Part shown: positions 13,801 through 28,186 of the stretch, piece by piece
Position numbering within the stretch: position 1 is the stretch's first letter
Layout: each line of letters starts with the position of its first letter
Origin: Malurus cyaneus samueli
Taxonomy: Eukaryota > Chordata > Aves > Passeriformes > Maluridae
DNA: 64,000 nucleotides
Direction: 5' to 3'
Assembly (NCBI GenBank): GCA_009741485.1
Contig: CM019217.1
Span: 33,484,412-33,548,411 of the forward strand
Program-made: the position numbers and the translations under genes
Notes under the pieces: generated by a model
Database searches by the model: none
Seen by the model: only the letters and a program-made list of their open reading frames with translations
What the model was told of the DNA's origin: nothing

Positions 13801-16800
13801 ATTTCACAGATATTTGTATTTTTAGTTTGTTTAGTGTTTGTTTTTAAACAAAAATTTCCCGTCAAAACAAAGTGGTAAGTTGATGGCAAGGTAATTCTAT
13901 TTGAATATCACATTACTTTAATTGTAGTCAGCCTTCAAAAACACCAGTTATTCAAAAAGAAGAAACTAGCCTGAAAAATAAATGCATTAGTAAGAAACAA
14001 TCAATCACGGAGAACTAAAACAGAGGCTAAGAGGAGGATGATACTTTCAAGGGAGGCAAGCAATCCACAGAAAGAAATCTGCTTTAATAACTGCATTTGC
14101 CAGAAAGCATGGAACTAATTATGAATGCATTCAGAGACCTCAAGTAACAGACATTACTACCTGGCATTTCCAGCCCAGTTGCTGAAGTATACTTACTGAT
14201 TGTAAGCATAAATGTTCATATTACGAAACAGGCAGATGGTCTGCTTCACCAGAAACATTACAGTCTGACATTTGTTATCAATTGTACTGATTTAATACTA
14301 ATGAGAGTAAATGGAGACAGATTTGCAAAAATCTGTCTCTTGGGAAGATGTATGTGTACCTTTAAAAATCTTTTACTTCATATTTATCACGCTATGGTAC
14401 CAAGAGGAATAATGATATATTATAATATACAGCACCACTCTGACATTTGTGCAGAGAATTCAGGCCAGGAACCAAAATCTACAAGAAAATAAATTTATTC
14501 AGGAAAAGAAGCAGAGGTGGTGCTTCAGGAACTCTACCACAGCAGCAAACAAATCAAGATTAAAGTTACTTTTTATGATATTATAAAATACCATTATACC
14601 AAATACTGAGGCTTTTGTTCACAAGTGCAGCAGTTTTAAATACGCACAGCAAGGGTAAGCAATGCTTGTTCTCCAAATGCTGAAGTGCTCTGCTCTCGCT
14701 CAATGTGCCCTGCTGACTGGATGCTCACAGTGGGCAGGGCAGAGAAGGAAGAGCCAGCAGGCTTGCCCCAGGATGATGAGGTAGCAGGAACAGGAACTGC
14801 AGCCGGGTTTGGCAGCATAGCCTGCCCCACCACAGTCACCGGCTATGTTATGGATGATGGGACAAATCAGAAATCCAAACTGACTAGCACTAAACAAGGG
14901 CCATAAATTATCAGGGCTTTCTCCAGCCTAACACTTATCCTCACACTTGTTCTCCGTGCAATTGCTTGAGGCCTTAAGAACCTCTAAGGCTGGCTTTGTT
15001 TCTCAAAGCAGCAATGAAAGTGTTCCTTCTAACTGTGGTCATCTGTGAAGGACCACATCAATATCTCTCAGATTTTTGCTGTTATGAAATGCCACTGACA
15101 TTCCTTGTCTAGAAGAAATACCAAAGCAGGGACAAAGACCCTTTACAACAAACCAATGCCACAGAACCTCCTTGCTTGTTTTGTTCCCTTCAGATACTTC
15201 CTTTCCTGTTCCATTTCTTCTGCAACACCCTAGTGAGGACCAACCATGATTCGTTTCTTTCTCATTAATAACAGGGCAATAGTTCCATGGGGATTTCCAA
15301 GTTTATTCAAATAACTCTGAGTAAAAGCACCATTTAAGACTGAGGTGCAATGACACAGCATTGTTACAATTCAATTGCTCCCCTTGAATTTATGTTAGAC
15401 ATCAGAATTTGAGAACAGATTTGGACAGAATAATAGTGAACACCTGTATTTCTTCTTTTATAGCCAGAACTGTAAATATGTTATTCACTCATTTAGAATT
15501 TCATCACAGACCAATGCATTTTTATTATCTGAGGATAGAATACTAGAGGCTTCATTACAAAGCAAAAATTTATTTGTTTCTAATTATCCATATACTATAA
15601 CAAATAAATATATACGATAAAGAGGTGTTAAAATAAGACTTTTAACCTAACCTTCCTATAGTATATTGATAAAAAAATAGATTTAATTGAATTTTTCATT
15701 GCTTGGAAAAACCGATTTCAGCTAAGATTTCAAGACCCTATACAGAGAATACATGGTCAGCAACAGTGACTTCTAAAGCAAGATTAAAACCAAGACTCTA
15801 TTCCTTGCACAGACTGCTGTAATAGCATACTGCAAAAAAATATGTACTGTACTTGTGGCTAAGATAAAAATGCCTCTGGTATAAAGTCAAGAACATGTAA
15901 AGTAAAGTCTGTTGTACATGCTGTAACACACTTTCTCTGAAGCTTCTACACTAGAACACAACACAAATTAACTGTCATGTTTAAGCAATTATCTTCTATC
16001 AAAACGATCAAAAACTAATTTACACAAGAGATACAGTAGATGCATTTCCAAATTTCCCTCTAGCTTCCCCAAGACATTGCAACTGATCTAAACAAATACA
16101 GTCAATCATTTGTGCATATGAGGGGAGAGAGTGCTTTTTAAAATTATTATTTATTCTTAAGAAAATGGAAGAAGTGTGATCTTGCCTGTAAGGAATAGAC
16201 TGGAATTACAGAAGATGCATCACTGAATATTTTATGTATAGAGATGTCATCCAACATCCTACTTTTCTTTTACTAGAAGAATTTTTTTCTCACAGAAAAC
16301 TGATAGCACAAATGGATGCTACTCAATTTTCCAAACAAGCTTTTCACAGAGTAAAGAGACAAAATTTTTATTCAGTATCCTGAAACAGAATTTGCATCTT
16401 GTGAACTTGAGCAAGATTTTTGCTCCTATCTCATAAACAACAGCATCTAGAACATGAACCATATCAGGCCTGGGTTCCTAATCAAAACCTATAAACCAAT
16501 CTGTTTATAGGTTCAGGGATGAGTATAATTTGTACAATTTTATTACTTTAAAGTGATTTGCTGTAATAAATTAATACATCTACACTGCTTCATATATACT
16601 GTCTCTCTTCTGAATGCAATATGTAAGTTCCACAAGAATTTACTGCAAATAGCAGTGACTAATTTTGAAAAGTGACTAAGAAAAGCACAATGTTCAAAAG
16701 AACAAAGCCCTTTCATTACTATAAATATCTCTCCTGGAGACAGGAACAACTTTTCTTCTTGCATTGTTTTTGTTTTACCTTAAGTCTTTGTACATACCAT

Positions 16801-19800
16801 TTCAAAGCCTTGTGCAAGCATTGGTATTGAACCTAGGGCCTTCTGACTACGAAACAGAATACAATGAATAATTTCTATTCCCAAATTCATAACATTAAGC
16901 TATTTGTAAAGTATTTCTTTTAAATTTAATGAGGCATCTAAACACTTTCATATTCCAGGCACTAAATATGTACATATATATGTATTTACATATTTTTAAC
17001 TGCTAAAGAGATGTAACAGTTTTTGCTTTTTTTAATTGAAACAAAATAAACCAAACCAATTTCATCCCCTGCCTAGAATTGCTGTGGCTGTCCTTATGAA
17101 GCAGTGATCTACAAATATGAGGAGCAATCATCCTGGATTTGGTGGATTAGGATACAGTGAGGTATGGAAACAATGATGGAGCAGTGCACCATTTTGTATA
17201 CCTTCAGTTTTGGTTAGAAGCTAAATCATGCTCACTGGCACAGAGGCAGTAATAACAGAGTAATAAAACAAATGTCTTCCCAAGAAACTAAAGTAAAAAC
17301 TTTTTTTTTCTTAAAAAGTAACAGATTTTGCTTATATTACTTAGTAAATAGTCAAGAGGCAAAAATCGTTACTATGAAACCCATTTTGTTTCCCAGAGAG
17401 AGGCAAAATCTATTGCTAAATCCTGAATGGTAGAAGTTTTTATCAGAAAACCTGAATTAATTTGTTCTAATTTCGAGATATACTTGAACCATCTTCCTTG
17501 GACACACCCTCAGTAGCAGCACACAAATCAGCAGCAGGCAGGTCCTCGAACCAGTGCTTGAAACAGTCAAGCACCTCACAGTCTCTACAAACACAGACAA
17601 CAGTACCTCACAGTCTCTACGAACTTCCCTCGGCTCTTAAGGCTGTTTGAAGAAAGATGTACCTGGAACCATCTCGTGATGGTTCTGGGAAAACAACAGA
17701 TTGCTAGACTTCTTAGAACTCTTCACAGTTCAGTAACTACATACATAGCAAATGAATTTTGATAATCTGCAGTTAACTGTCACTACATTCCCCAAAATAC
17801 AGAGGTTCAGTTCTGAAATCTGATCAATATTTACACCATCTTAGAAATCAGGTTAATTGATAAAAATGCTGCAAGGTATTCTTTGAGGCAGTTCTGAGGA
17901 ACAAATTAAGTATTTGTTACCCAATGTGAACGAATCTCCCGTTTGCAAATATTGATGATGGCTAATGGAAGTATTGTTAGAAGAGTCTGCATACTACGTG
18001 CATAAATAAGAATCAGTGTTGCAAACAAAAAGCCAATAAAAATCTGAGCAAAGACAACTGAAGTCAATTGTACTTTTTATACATTCTTTAATTAGGACCA
18101 TTAGGAACTATCACTTACTTTTTCATCCACTGGCAAAACACTGGGATTTGCAGATTAACAGCACCTGTCAATCCTTGTCATCTTCTAAAACAGATATGTG
18201 CATATGCATTTCTATAATAGGACGAAGATTAGTCCTTGTGAAACTTTATGGAAGAGAAACAATCCTGTGTTTTGCTGCTTCTAGCCAGGTCTGTGCCTCA
18301 CTACCCCATCCCAAAGTTTGGAGAGTCCCTGCTACCAGAGCTCATCTGAGTTAAATACTCACTTGCACCAAGTCAGCTTTAAAGTGGGTCAATTCCCCTG
18401 CCTGCATCTGCATTCAGCCCCTCGAACACTGAGGCTCCAACAGGGTTCATGAAACTAAGATCCTCACCCCGTAACTTGGCTTCATCGTCTGGATCCAGCA
18501 AGCATTACCCAGTGATTCCAGACCTGGAAACTGTCTCTGATGCAACCTGTTACTTTTTGCTGAATATTCATTTTCTCCCAGGAAGAGCACCATAAAAACT
18601 TAAGGACAGACAAGCACTGCTCTTGTCTATTCTTGCTCTTCTCCCACACTGGTGACCTCATGCCTTTGCCAGCAATATTCAGGCACATAAGTCAGGTTTC
18701 CATATAAATATCAATTTGAAGTCTTGGTAGCCAGATTTTTACTATCTATTTCTCATTCTTCTCTTTGAAGCCAGAGTTAGGCAGCACTACCCAAGGCATT
18801 TCATCTTTACTGATACAAGATGGAAAATGTCATATTATCATACTGGTCTGAAATTTGGATCTTGTAGAGAATGTAAAATAAAAATTCACTCAAGGGTAAA
18901 GAAGCTGAACAGGACAGTAATTGTTGACACACATATACATATATATTTGCCACACGAATCTGAATGCAGTGGTGAAAAGCAGAAAATGAAGGAAATAAAA
19001 AATGAATCAATTACTGCCCAGGAAAAATGTGTACCTTGGGAATAGGGACTAATGGAAAACAAGCTCACTAAACCTGCCAGCAACTATCAGAATACATATT
19101 TCCCCCCACATTACAAAAGGTAGGACAATATCATAGCCTTCCTTCCAGCTGAAAGGCCACTAGCAGTTTGAGAAAAAGTTGTAAGGTGGAATTACAGAGG
19201 TTTGGTGGATCTGTACATGATTGATATAAAACTGAACATAGTATTAATAATATATAATGTACAATGTATTTTCAGCTATTGTCATGTGTGTAAATCCATA
19301 AAGGGAATTCAAGGGTAAGTTTTAAACACACTCAATATTTCTATTACAAATACGCATATACATTATGAAGCATCCTCTGGCTGAAAGGCAAGAATTTTCT
19401 TATCTGAAAAGAATACCTCAGGTTATGTTTTATCCTGTCCAGTCACAGTAATTCTTGCAATGTTTTCTGTTCCTCTTTTACTAGGGGGAAAAAATCCAAG
19501 GTCTTATTGAATTCTTTAAGAGAAATGACATTCTGGCTCCATCTGAGTGTTTTAGCTCAATTTTTCCAGAAAAATAATGTTATGATGAGATGACTAAACA
19601 CAAAATCATAAAATTTGAACCATGTTGTCCAAGTTCTATCAAATTTGCAAGACATTAGATGTCTCAGATACGAATTTCACAGAAGCTAAAAATCTTACAG
19701 AAAAATAGGACCAAACACTGACTCTTGAGGGAAGAGCAACCACAGCTTTGTCCCTTCTCCCCTGAAGAAAAGGCAATCTACCACCTAATCAAAATTCAGG

Positions 19801-22800
19801 TTCTATTTGTTCAAAATACAAGTATGGCATTCCTAACACACCCAAAAACCATTCGGAGAGACTAAAATGGATGGCACACTTGAGGAACATGGCAGGGAGC
19901 TAGGGCACCTGACACTGAGGAATGCCCTAAAATACATATGGAATGAGACAAGATAAATTCAGGTTTTAGATCTACTAATGAAACAACTCCATGGTTGCAG
20001 AGTATTCCCAAGTCATAGCACCTAAGAAAGAAAACCAAAGAGAACTACACTTAAAGAGCAGATACATATAAAGCGTACACATAGACAATATGAAGTCAAT
20101 ACCAATTAAACAAAAGGGATGAAAAACACTGCAATTATTACTGTGACTGGATAGTTTTAACTACCTTGGTAGCATGCAATATAGCAACTTAGATTTGTGC
20201 TGAGGTGCCTGAACAAAAGACAGAGCATATCTCTTTTCATCAAAATGTCCAAGTAATATGATAAACATTGAAACAGAACAGTGGGAAAAAACTACCACCA
20301 CTTACTCTTCATACAATTAATATTTGTATATGTAGACTGTAAGCACACATGCATCCCTTGAAAGACCTGGCTTCTAAAGTAAACTTCATTTTTTTTCCTA
20401 TTCCTCTAAGAATAAAATACCATTGAGAGAAGTCAAAATAAATAGAATAACTGATACCCCCCCAAAATCTAGAGCAGATGCAAATTATTGTTGACTCATA
20501 CTGTAAATTGTCTGTCCTCTACAAGCTTTTAGAGTAATGCAACAAGGAAAAAAATGTTTTTCAATCACTGCCATCCATCAACTTGGTAAACAAGTAAAAT
20601 GTATACTCTGCCATCTGCTAGCTATTAGTCTGTGTAATCACAAAATATTATGTAATGTAATCATAAAAAACACTATTATTACCTACTCTTTCAATTTATA
20701 AGCAAATATTTCTATCTGTCAAATGATTTTAAGCTAGCATGAGGCTTGAACCTTCTGCACTACTTACCATCAATCTAGTAGTCAAGCTAAGATAAGTCTG
20801 TCTCTCGTTTGGTCCTCCTGCATTTGGGAAATGATCAGCATGGCAGTGCTGTATCTGATCCCAGAAGAAATCACAAGAGAAGGGTCCATAAGTGATCCAG
20901 CTGTCAAGGACCTGAACAGTTTAACAGCAATGGCCGTGAGAGTCACTGCTCTTGGTCAGACTGGCTTATATATTCTCTGTTCTAAAATAATTTTTTTCTG
21001 CACCATGTTCTATTTGCCCTTGATACTTATCTTTAAGCATACTTCCATTCAAAAGAGCCCTAGAAAAGTTACAATTCTCTCAAGTTACATCTCTTAAAGG
21101 TATCGTAGAAACAGCTTGAATCTAAAATGCTCAAGTGAAAGGAATAGGTTTTTCCCCAGATTTCCAACCAAAACTATCCATTAGAATGCAAACACTTTAA
21201 TAAGAAACTGTGCTGGGAAACCAAAAAATCATACTAAAACCTTTTCAGTACTGGTTATGTACTACAAAAATATGTTTAAACAATGATACTGATCTTATTC
21301 CTATAAATTATCAATAAACTGAAAAGTCGTTACATAAAAGGACATTGTCTATTTTTACCAGCTCACAGAACATGCCAGAATTATTACACCATCAGACCAA
21401 CAGCAATAGGACATCCAGTTATCTAGAGCTAATATACCTATTCCTTATTAAGTACTTTTAATTTATGGCAGAAAACCAATGTATTTTATGGCACAGAAGA
21501 CTCTACTTAAGCAGATTCTTTTTCCCACCAGCTAAATGTCAAAAACAAAGGTAGCAGTGTAAGTGACACAGAAGCCATTATTTCATCTGTACATGACTCT
21601 CATTTGTTCCTGAAGGTGATTCTGCCAACTTGAGGGCTAGAATCTGCTCCTGCAGTGACAGAACTAAGCTGAACAGCATACCAGGGGAATACCTGGGGCA
21701 TTGGTGGCCTACTAGGTGTCACAGTAAATTAAAATGGTAACTTTTTAAAAGATAGATCCACTGTGCTAAGATTGACTTTGAAACTCTGAATGAATATTTC
21801 TCTCAAGCTACAGAAATATCTTTTCTTTCAACAGATCAGTTATTTAAGGGCCAATTTCCTTAAAACCTGTCAGAAATCTGGATTTTCTTCCATGTCTTGG
21901 TCAGTAAATTTCTGTCATATTCCACAAACATTATCAGTACACCTTAAAGATACAGATCCCAAATCAATTAACAGAGTAATAATACAGTCACGGGGACAGG
22001 AGAGAGATTATGCTCTCTAAAACACAAGTATGAAGTCCTTCTGAAAAGAGCAACCTTCTTTGCTTCTTGGGACAAACACCTGAATCCCTGCAGCAATCAG
22101 GATTCTCTTTGAGGCAACAGCCACTCAGTCTAGTGTAGGGTGCTGCCAATCCAGTTTAGGAGCCCTTCAAGTAACAGAGGTCATCAAACTACTGAAATAA
22201 GAAGCAGACTCAACCAGATCTCTCAAACACATCTGTGTCCTAAATTGAAACTTGTCTAAACATCTCCAAGTGTTTGTTTAATATTTCTGCTGTTTGTATG
22301 GTAGACTCTGCTCCAATTAAGAGGAGTTAAGAGTTCAAAAACGACATTTAAAAACTACACTATCCCTGTTGCAAGACAGCCATTAAAAATTATGGCATGA
22401 AATGTGTATGATGGCAAGTGAGGTTTCCCATTTAAAGCTAAAAACATAAACTGAGAAATGATCTTTTAGTTTCATGCCTTTTGATGCAATCTTTAATAAC
22501 GTTTGGTACAGAGTCCATGACTCATATCATAGGAAAACAGTAGCAAGTTTGTATTTGCAAGCATCACTTGCTCATTTTCTCACTTCCTAAACTTTGTGTG
22601 TCTATTGCATTTGACTTGGATACCTAAATTTATTATATATAGTAATTATGAAATTTAGAAATTAATGCTGTTCCAAAAACAGCATACATGAATAATGAAG
22701 TGAGATAGTGATATTAAGATGGTGTTCAGTCTAGGAGCAGCTTTTATTTCTTAGGATGTGTCCTATAAGTCTATTCAACTTGACCACTAATGCCATTATC

Positions 22801-25800
22801 TTTACATCAATGACTGAAAATTTAAAGGAAGTCTCCAAAAGCAAAGACATTTTTCCTTTTTTCTGAATCAATTCTGTAATTATGCCATACAGTGTATGAC
22901 AAACAAGGGAATTTAGTGACTCACAAAAGCTGAAGAAGACTTCAGTAAATGATTGCACAATATTTTTCATTTAGACAGAGCCACAAAGAGAGAACAAAGT
23001 TTTGGGGGGAAGGGCACTGGGAGAAATGACAGAACAAAATGAAATGAAAAACCACAAACAAATTAAAAAACCCAACACCCCAACAAAAAAAAACCCAAAT
23101 CTTCTGGACTATCTCAAATCAATTTCCCTTAGCAAAATTTTAAAACAGGCTCTTTCCCTAAACATTAAAGCCACATAACCCTGTCACCTTTATAATACAT
23201 GAAGAGGGAATCCTGTACCAAGAGAAGTACATACAATGATTATATTGAACTAGAGAAGTTAAATTTACTTTAGAAGTTACTTACTTTAAGCATGTAGTGT
23301 AAAGTCATAAAAGAGTGTTTGCTGTCACCAATTCTCTACATTTTCAGAAAAAGATATTTTAAAAGTTATTTAAAATACCTCTTATTTAATTAACCTAGGT
23401 ATTTGTTTTTGAATTCACTAACTTCTGGTCACTTGAGAAATTATAACACCAACTCCACAGAATGAAACCCAAAGGACTCCGTTTGTAGCCTTTGCTGGCC
23501 TGGTGGCTGTAAAAAGAATGCAGAAAAAATGCTTGCTTGGCCATTTTCCTGCTGCATTAATACAGAGGGAAATTTACCTCTGTCAATGGTTGACAGGATA
23601 AACTGTCACCACTCAAACTAAATATGTTTACTAGGCTAACAAGGCAGGGATTCTCCGAACAGTGGCAGCAGAGAGGAGCACTGCTTTATCATCTAATGGG
23701 ACAAACTTCACCTTAACAAAAACAACTGCTCCATGTGCCAAGCCAGCCAGAGTGAACTTAGGCAAGCACAAGTAAGACAACCCAGTCCAGCACCAAGTCA
23801 GAATGGTATGGAGAGGTGACGTGAATCAATGTAAAGACTGCTTATAGGAAGTAAAAAAACAAACCAGGGGAGTGAATGAATAATTAATATGACTCCGAAT
23901 CATATTTTGATCTTGTACTGGGGTACTGGATACTCCAGCGATTGATTTACTGTACTGTTAAACCATAACGTATTCTGAAGACAAAAAAACAGATGTAGTT
24001 GACTGAAGAGATGGAGAGTGGGACGCAACGCACCCAGTTCAGCCACCACACAGGGCTGGAGCTGTGGAGAAGTCACAGCAGCAAACTGGAGAGAAGTTGT
24101 CAATGCCATGGCTGAAGAGCAGGTGTAAAGGAGATGGGGCAAGATGAAGTAAATGTAGCTGGAACTCTGCTTTCTCCCTCCCACACTGCCAAGGGAATAA
24201 CTTTACTACTTTTAACACACAAAAAGAAAACATAACTTAATTGCCACTTGACAATGTTATCTGCAATAAATATCGAAGTACATGTATTTTCTAAGAAAGA
24301 AAAGGCAGCATAACCAGAAAGTAAATTACAGCTATTCATTCCCCACCCAAATTTCTGACGCTACCCATTATTTGCAATTCTATTATGGTTATGAGTTCAT
24401 AACAAGCAGATATTGCTAAAGCAGCCCACTACTTTTAAATGACAGTTCTCTCACTTGAGGTATCAGTTGGGGGGAAGTTAATAATCCAAGTAGAGCTCAA
24501 TTTCTTACATAGCAGTCAACATTTTAACTCTCCATAACAAATGGCCAAACAAGATTTTAGCTCTATAACAAATGACTGTGCAGCATTTTAACAACTGATA
24601 ACAAATGATTGTGCAACACAACAATAAAGTATCTTCCCTAGCTTTAGATGACTAAATAAGGAAGATGAATATTGAAGAGCCTTGAATGCAAGACTAGCAC
24701 ACCTATTCATATTTTCAGAAAACATCATTATAAAACCAAATTTATGCATAAATTGAAGATTTACTTGCACTTCTAATGCATATCTTATAAGATACAAATA
24801 ATACTATATTATCAGGGAAAAGTATAACTATTCCGCATTTCAGTCTAAATTAAGTATAGCTAACAGTGTACTTACTATCTAAAGGAAATTTTACATGACT
24901 ATTGAAAGGAAATTTTTTTCACACACCTAGATCTTAAAATCATCAACTGGTTGTGTTAACAACACATACCCCACCTTTCTCAGCCGGGATTCGCATAGCT
25001 GTTTGGAGACCTTCATGTACTAGACTTACCTTTAACACTATGTATGAACAGATATATATTTATGTACTGGACAAAAAAAAAATAGTATCAACAGAAGATT
25101 AGCAGCAGCAGGATCCTGCAGATATCAGAAGGGTGTATCTGGGGATTCTCAAAAGTCCAAATGCCTCATTACTACCTAATTCCTACCTAATAGAAATAGG
25201 GTCTTAACCCTTGTCTCTTGACAAGAGATTATTACTGAAACTCAGAATAGGGGCTGTGCTTCCATTTTCCAAGGCAAGGTCCATCCATGCTTGACAATTC
25301 AGTTCAAGTACTTGGAGCTCAGATGACTTTTAACAGGATCAGAGACCAACATAAAAATATAAGTGTACCAGGTACACTGTTATTTGTTTTGTCCCTTGCA
25401 ATGATGATCCAGTCACCTACCAAGTTAACCTGAGGGGAACAAAAGTGTGGTAATATTTCACTACATCCCAATCCTTTCCAACTTCTAGGCTGGTATTACG
25501 AACAAGACTTAATTTCAACTTCTAGTATGAACGCCTAATAGAGGATCTTAAAAGTCTTAGAAAAATACACCATAAAATTTTCCTCTAGAAAAATATAAAA
25601 TTAGTAGCAGTAATGTTAGAATATTCTTAAAATAGTCTTACAATATTTTCTCAGTCAAGTGGTAAAAAATTCCAGAGTACAGTACACGGATGGGTTTTTC
25701 TGACACACATTTAGAATGACTGGCGTAATTCACCAGTTACAAGTTTCCCTTAGACAGGGAACAGAAGTATACCAAACATACTGGCTTTGCTTTAAAAATA

Positions 25801-26769
25801 TGTTCCCAAAATATGCATCTGAAGACACCAAAATATGTACCCGAAGAAATATTTTAGAAAAGACATCCCAGACAGACTACATAAACACCCGTCTCAAAAC
25901 TTTCATCGTAACTCACACAGACAACACCGTAGACTTTCAAAGACATTTGCTATGAAGTATCAAGTAAACTAACTTCTCATTCCTGAAAATACCACTGGCA
26001 GCAGTGACAGATTTAGTTCTTTACAGTTCATTAGCACTGCAGTTGAGTCCCTTTCTTCAAAAGAGAGTAATGCTCATAAGAAAGAAAAATAATTTTCAGA
26101 GATGTGAAGAATGATAAAACCTTACCAATAACTTTATCTTCAACCACCCACATAATTTTACAAGGGACTGATTAGCAAAAGAGTTACATGAGAAAAACCA
26201 TTCACCTTCCCACTTTTATTTTCTCTTTAAGAACACATATAAGAGCAATTTCACGTTTTAACTACATTATCAACTACTTTCAGATCCTACATTCTCTTGG
26301 GAATATTACGGTACTTTAGCTATGCAGCTTGCAGCACACATTACAACACTTCCTTTTCTGAAGCCAGCTGAAAATAATAGCCCTCTATTGAGATAGGTGC
26401 AAAAACCAGATGCAAGCTCCTCATCTCAGCATAAGACGAGAATGAGGACTCCCACTGTACACAGGAGAAACAAAAAGTAAATGAAGGTAAACTGTGTTGT
26501 AAGGTAACAGAACTACCCATCTCTTGAGTTACAACGCACTACTCCCTGGTGGCTCCATATATCAAAACAGATGCCAACAAGTAAAATACTGACACTGATT
26601 TAAAAGCAATTCAGTATTCTTAGAGGGCATCAATTAAAAGCTCTAGATCAAAACCAATGAGACTCGGTATATTCAAGAGGTAAAAAATGAGGCACCCAAG
26701 TCAACATCAGAATCCAAAATCGTCAAAATACACTTCAAATCCTTTCCTGCAGCTTCTTAATGAGAATGG
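7879..26769. other. Long AT-rich stretch, no supported gene
   Basis: About 19 kb without a feature I can defend. Open frames are short (the longest is 114 codons, at 11569-11913) and show no conserved motif, signal peptide pattern or clear splice context. A slightly GC-richer patch near 14650-14910 has overlapping short frames but no recognisable family. A short local duplication of 'cctcacagtctctac' occurs near 17575 and 17607. No tRNA, LTR or CR1 end was seen. Confidence 0.55.
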
Positions 26770-26950
26770 TTTAAGGCTGGAATTGCCTGCCAAGAGAGGC
26801 TGTGACATCTTCATCCTTGGGGATTTTCTGAGCTTGACTTAACAACGCTCTCAAACACCTGGCCCCACTTTGAAGGAAGCCCAGCTTTGACCAAGGGACT
26901 GGACTAGATGACCTAAAGAATACCCTTACAACTGCAATTATTCCCCAGTG
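26770..26950 (+). mobile_element. CR1-like LINE 3' end fragment
   Basis: The stretch follows the usual wording of an avian CR1 3' tail: a 'gaattgcctgccaagagagg' element (like the CR1 'ggctgcccagggaggt' block), then a degraded middle, then 'ggactggactagatgacc' and a 'cccttacaactgcaattattcc' end (like 'ggactagatgacctttgaaggtcccttccaac'). CR1 LINEs are the dominant retrotransposon of bird and reptile genomes, and most copies are short 5'-truncated fragments like this one. It keeps no reading frame and is an old, inactive copy. The identification is from memory of the consensus, not from an alignment. Confidence 0.6.
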
Positions 26951-28023
26951 TATTACACTCGATGGAGAACTCCTTAACAAGACACTAACAAAAGCTGATA
27001 GAACTACAAAAAATACATTCATGGCCTGAATTACGGATTTCCAAACCAAAAAGAAAGAAAAAAGAAAAAGAAAATTTATATACTACCCTGAAAAGGTGAT
27101 TACTGTCAAAAATCAGATGGAATATCTTCCAGTGAACTAACAGAGATGCACAATTTTAACAGAATTAACAAGAAAGGACTACAGGTCCCAGGAGCTTAAG
27201 GCTCTGAAGAGACTTTGGCACAGTCCCTTCTCCTTGGCCTCACTGGTAAATGTCCCCACCCTACCCATAAATCAGGCACTGCAGCAGAGAAGATGAAGCC
27301 TCCTAGTAAGAGTCTGACCTCATGAAATCCTGTTCACTGTCTGCACAATGCCTCATAGGGTTTGAAAGCATTCTAGATTAATCAGTCATACCACGAGGAA
27401 AATGAGTAAAAAGGGTAGCACCAAAACACAGTGATTCCAGATCTGGGTTTCAGCTTCAGATAATGTTAAAACAAACACATGCAAACAAAACTGTACAGGC
27501 AAACTTATTTCCCTGCCTCAGTTTCCTCATTAGCAAGAATAAATTGCTCAAGTCAAAGCTATTTTGCATATCTGCTTCTTTTAGCATAGCTTTTTCTTCT
27601 CCTAAGGGAATTTCTCAGCTCCCTTGAGACCATGTTGAACATATTTCTCCTTTCTCCAGGTATTTCCTGGTGCTTTAGGAAATTCTGCTCCCATTAGAAT
27701 TCTTCCCTTCACTTGGTATGATAACCTGTAGATCAGACTCACAAATGTCTTCTAAACCTCTTAAAAGATGATTAACTGCTTCTGAGTTCAAATGTGAAAA
27801 ATCATCAGTCTACCCAGCAGCTATTCCTTTGCAAATGATGCTCCTTTGAATAATAATTTTTAAAAAGACAAACATTAATATCATTATTAGGCCTATGCCA
27901 GTGGAAAGGTTTGCACCCCATCGATTGTGGGTTTTATTTCCTGTGGTGTTTTCAGCCCAACACTTATACATTTTCCACAGCCTGGTATTAAACAGAATCG
28001 ATACACAGAAGACATCCGATTAC

Positions 28024-28186
28024 CTGACACATCACAGCATCCTTTCAGCTGCACACGAATGAGAATTACAAGTACACTGGAGCCTAATGAAGTTAATGAA
28101 ATTTTGTAACAATTTAAATCAAAGTCACTACTACTTCTGTCCACCTCCTTTGCTACAGCCACTGTGTTTCTACTTTGCTCAGACAT
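28024..28186 (-). CDS. Weak candidate first coding exon
   Basis: On the minus strand an ATG (28186-28184) in fair context (AAAATGT) opens a frame of 54 codons plus one base. It runs to a donor-like CAG/GTAATC with GT at 28023-28022. The frame actually stays open past the donor to a stop near 27893, so the donor choice is only a guess. The peptide begins MSEQSRNTVAV and has a hydrophobic stretch (SSVLVILIRV) near its end that could be part of a membrane or signal segment. No family was recognised. Surrounding sequence is AT-rich and the open frame could be chance. Confidence 0.17.

Noticed and set aside
16801..16870. tRNA-like segment
   Set aside because: No cloverleaf with A and B box motifs could be drawn; only a loose resemblance to a T-loop.
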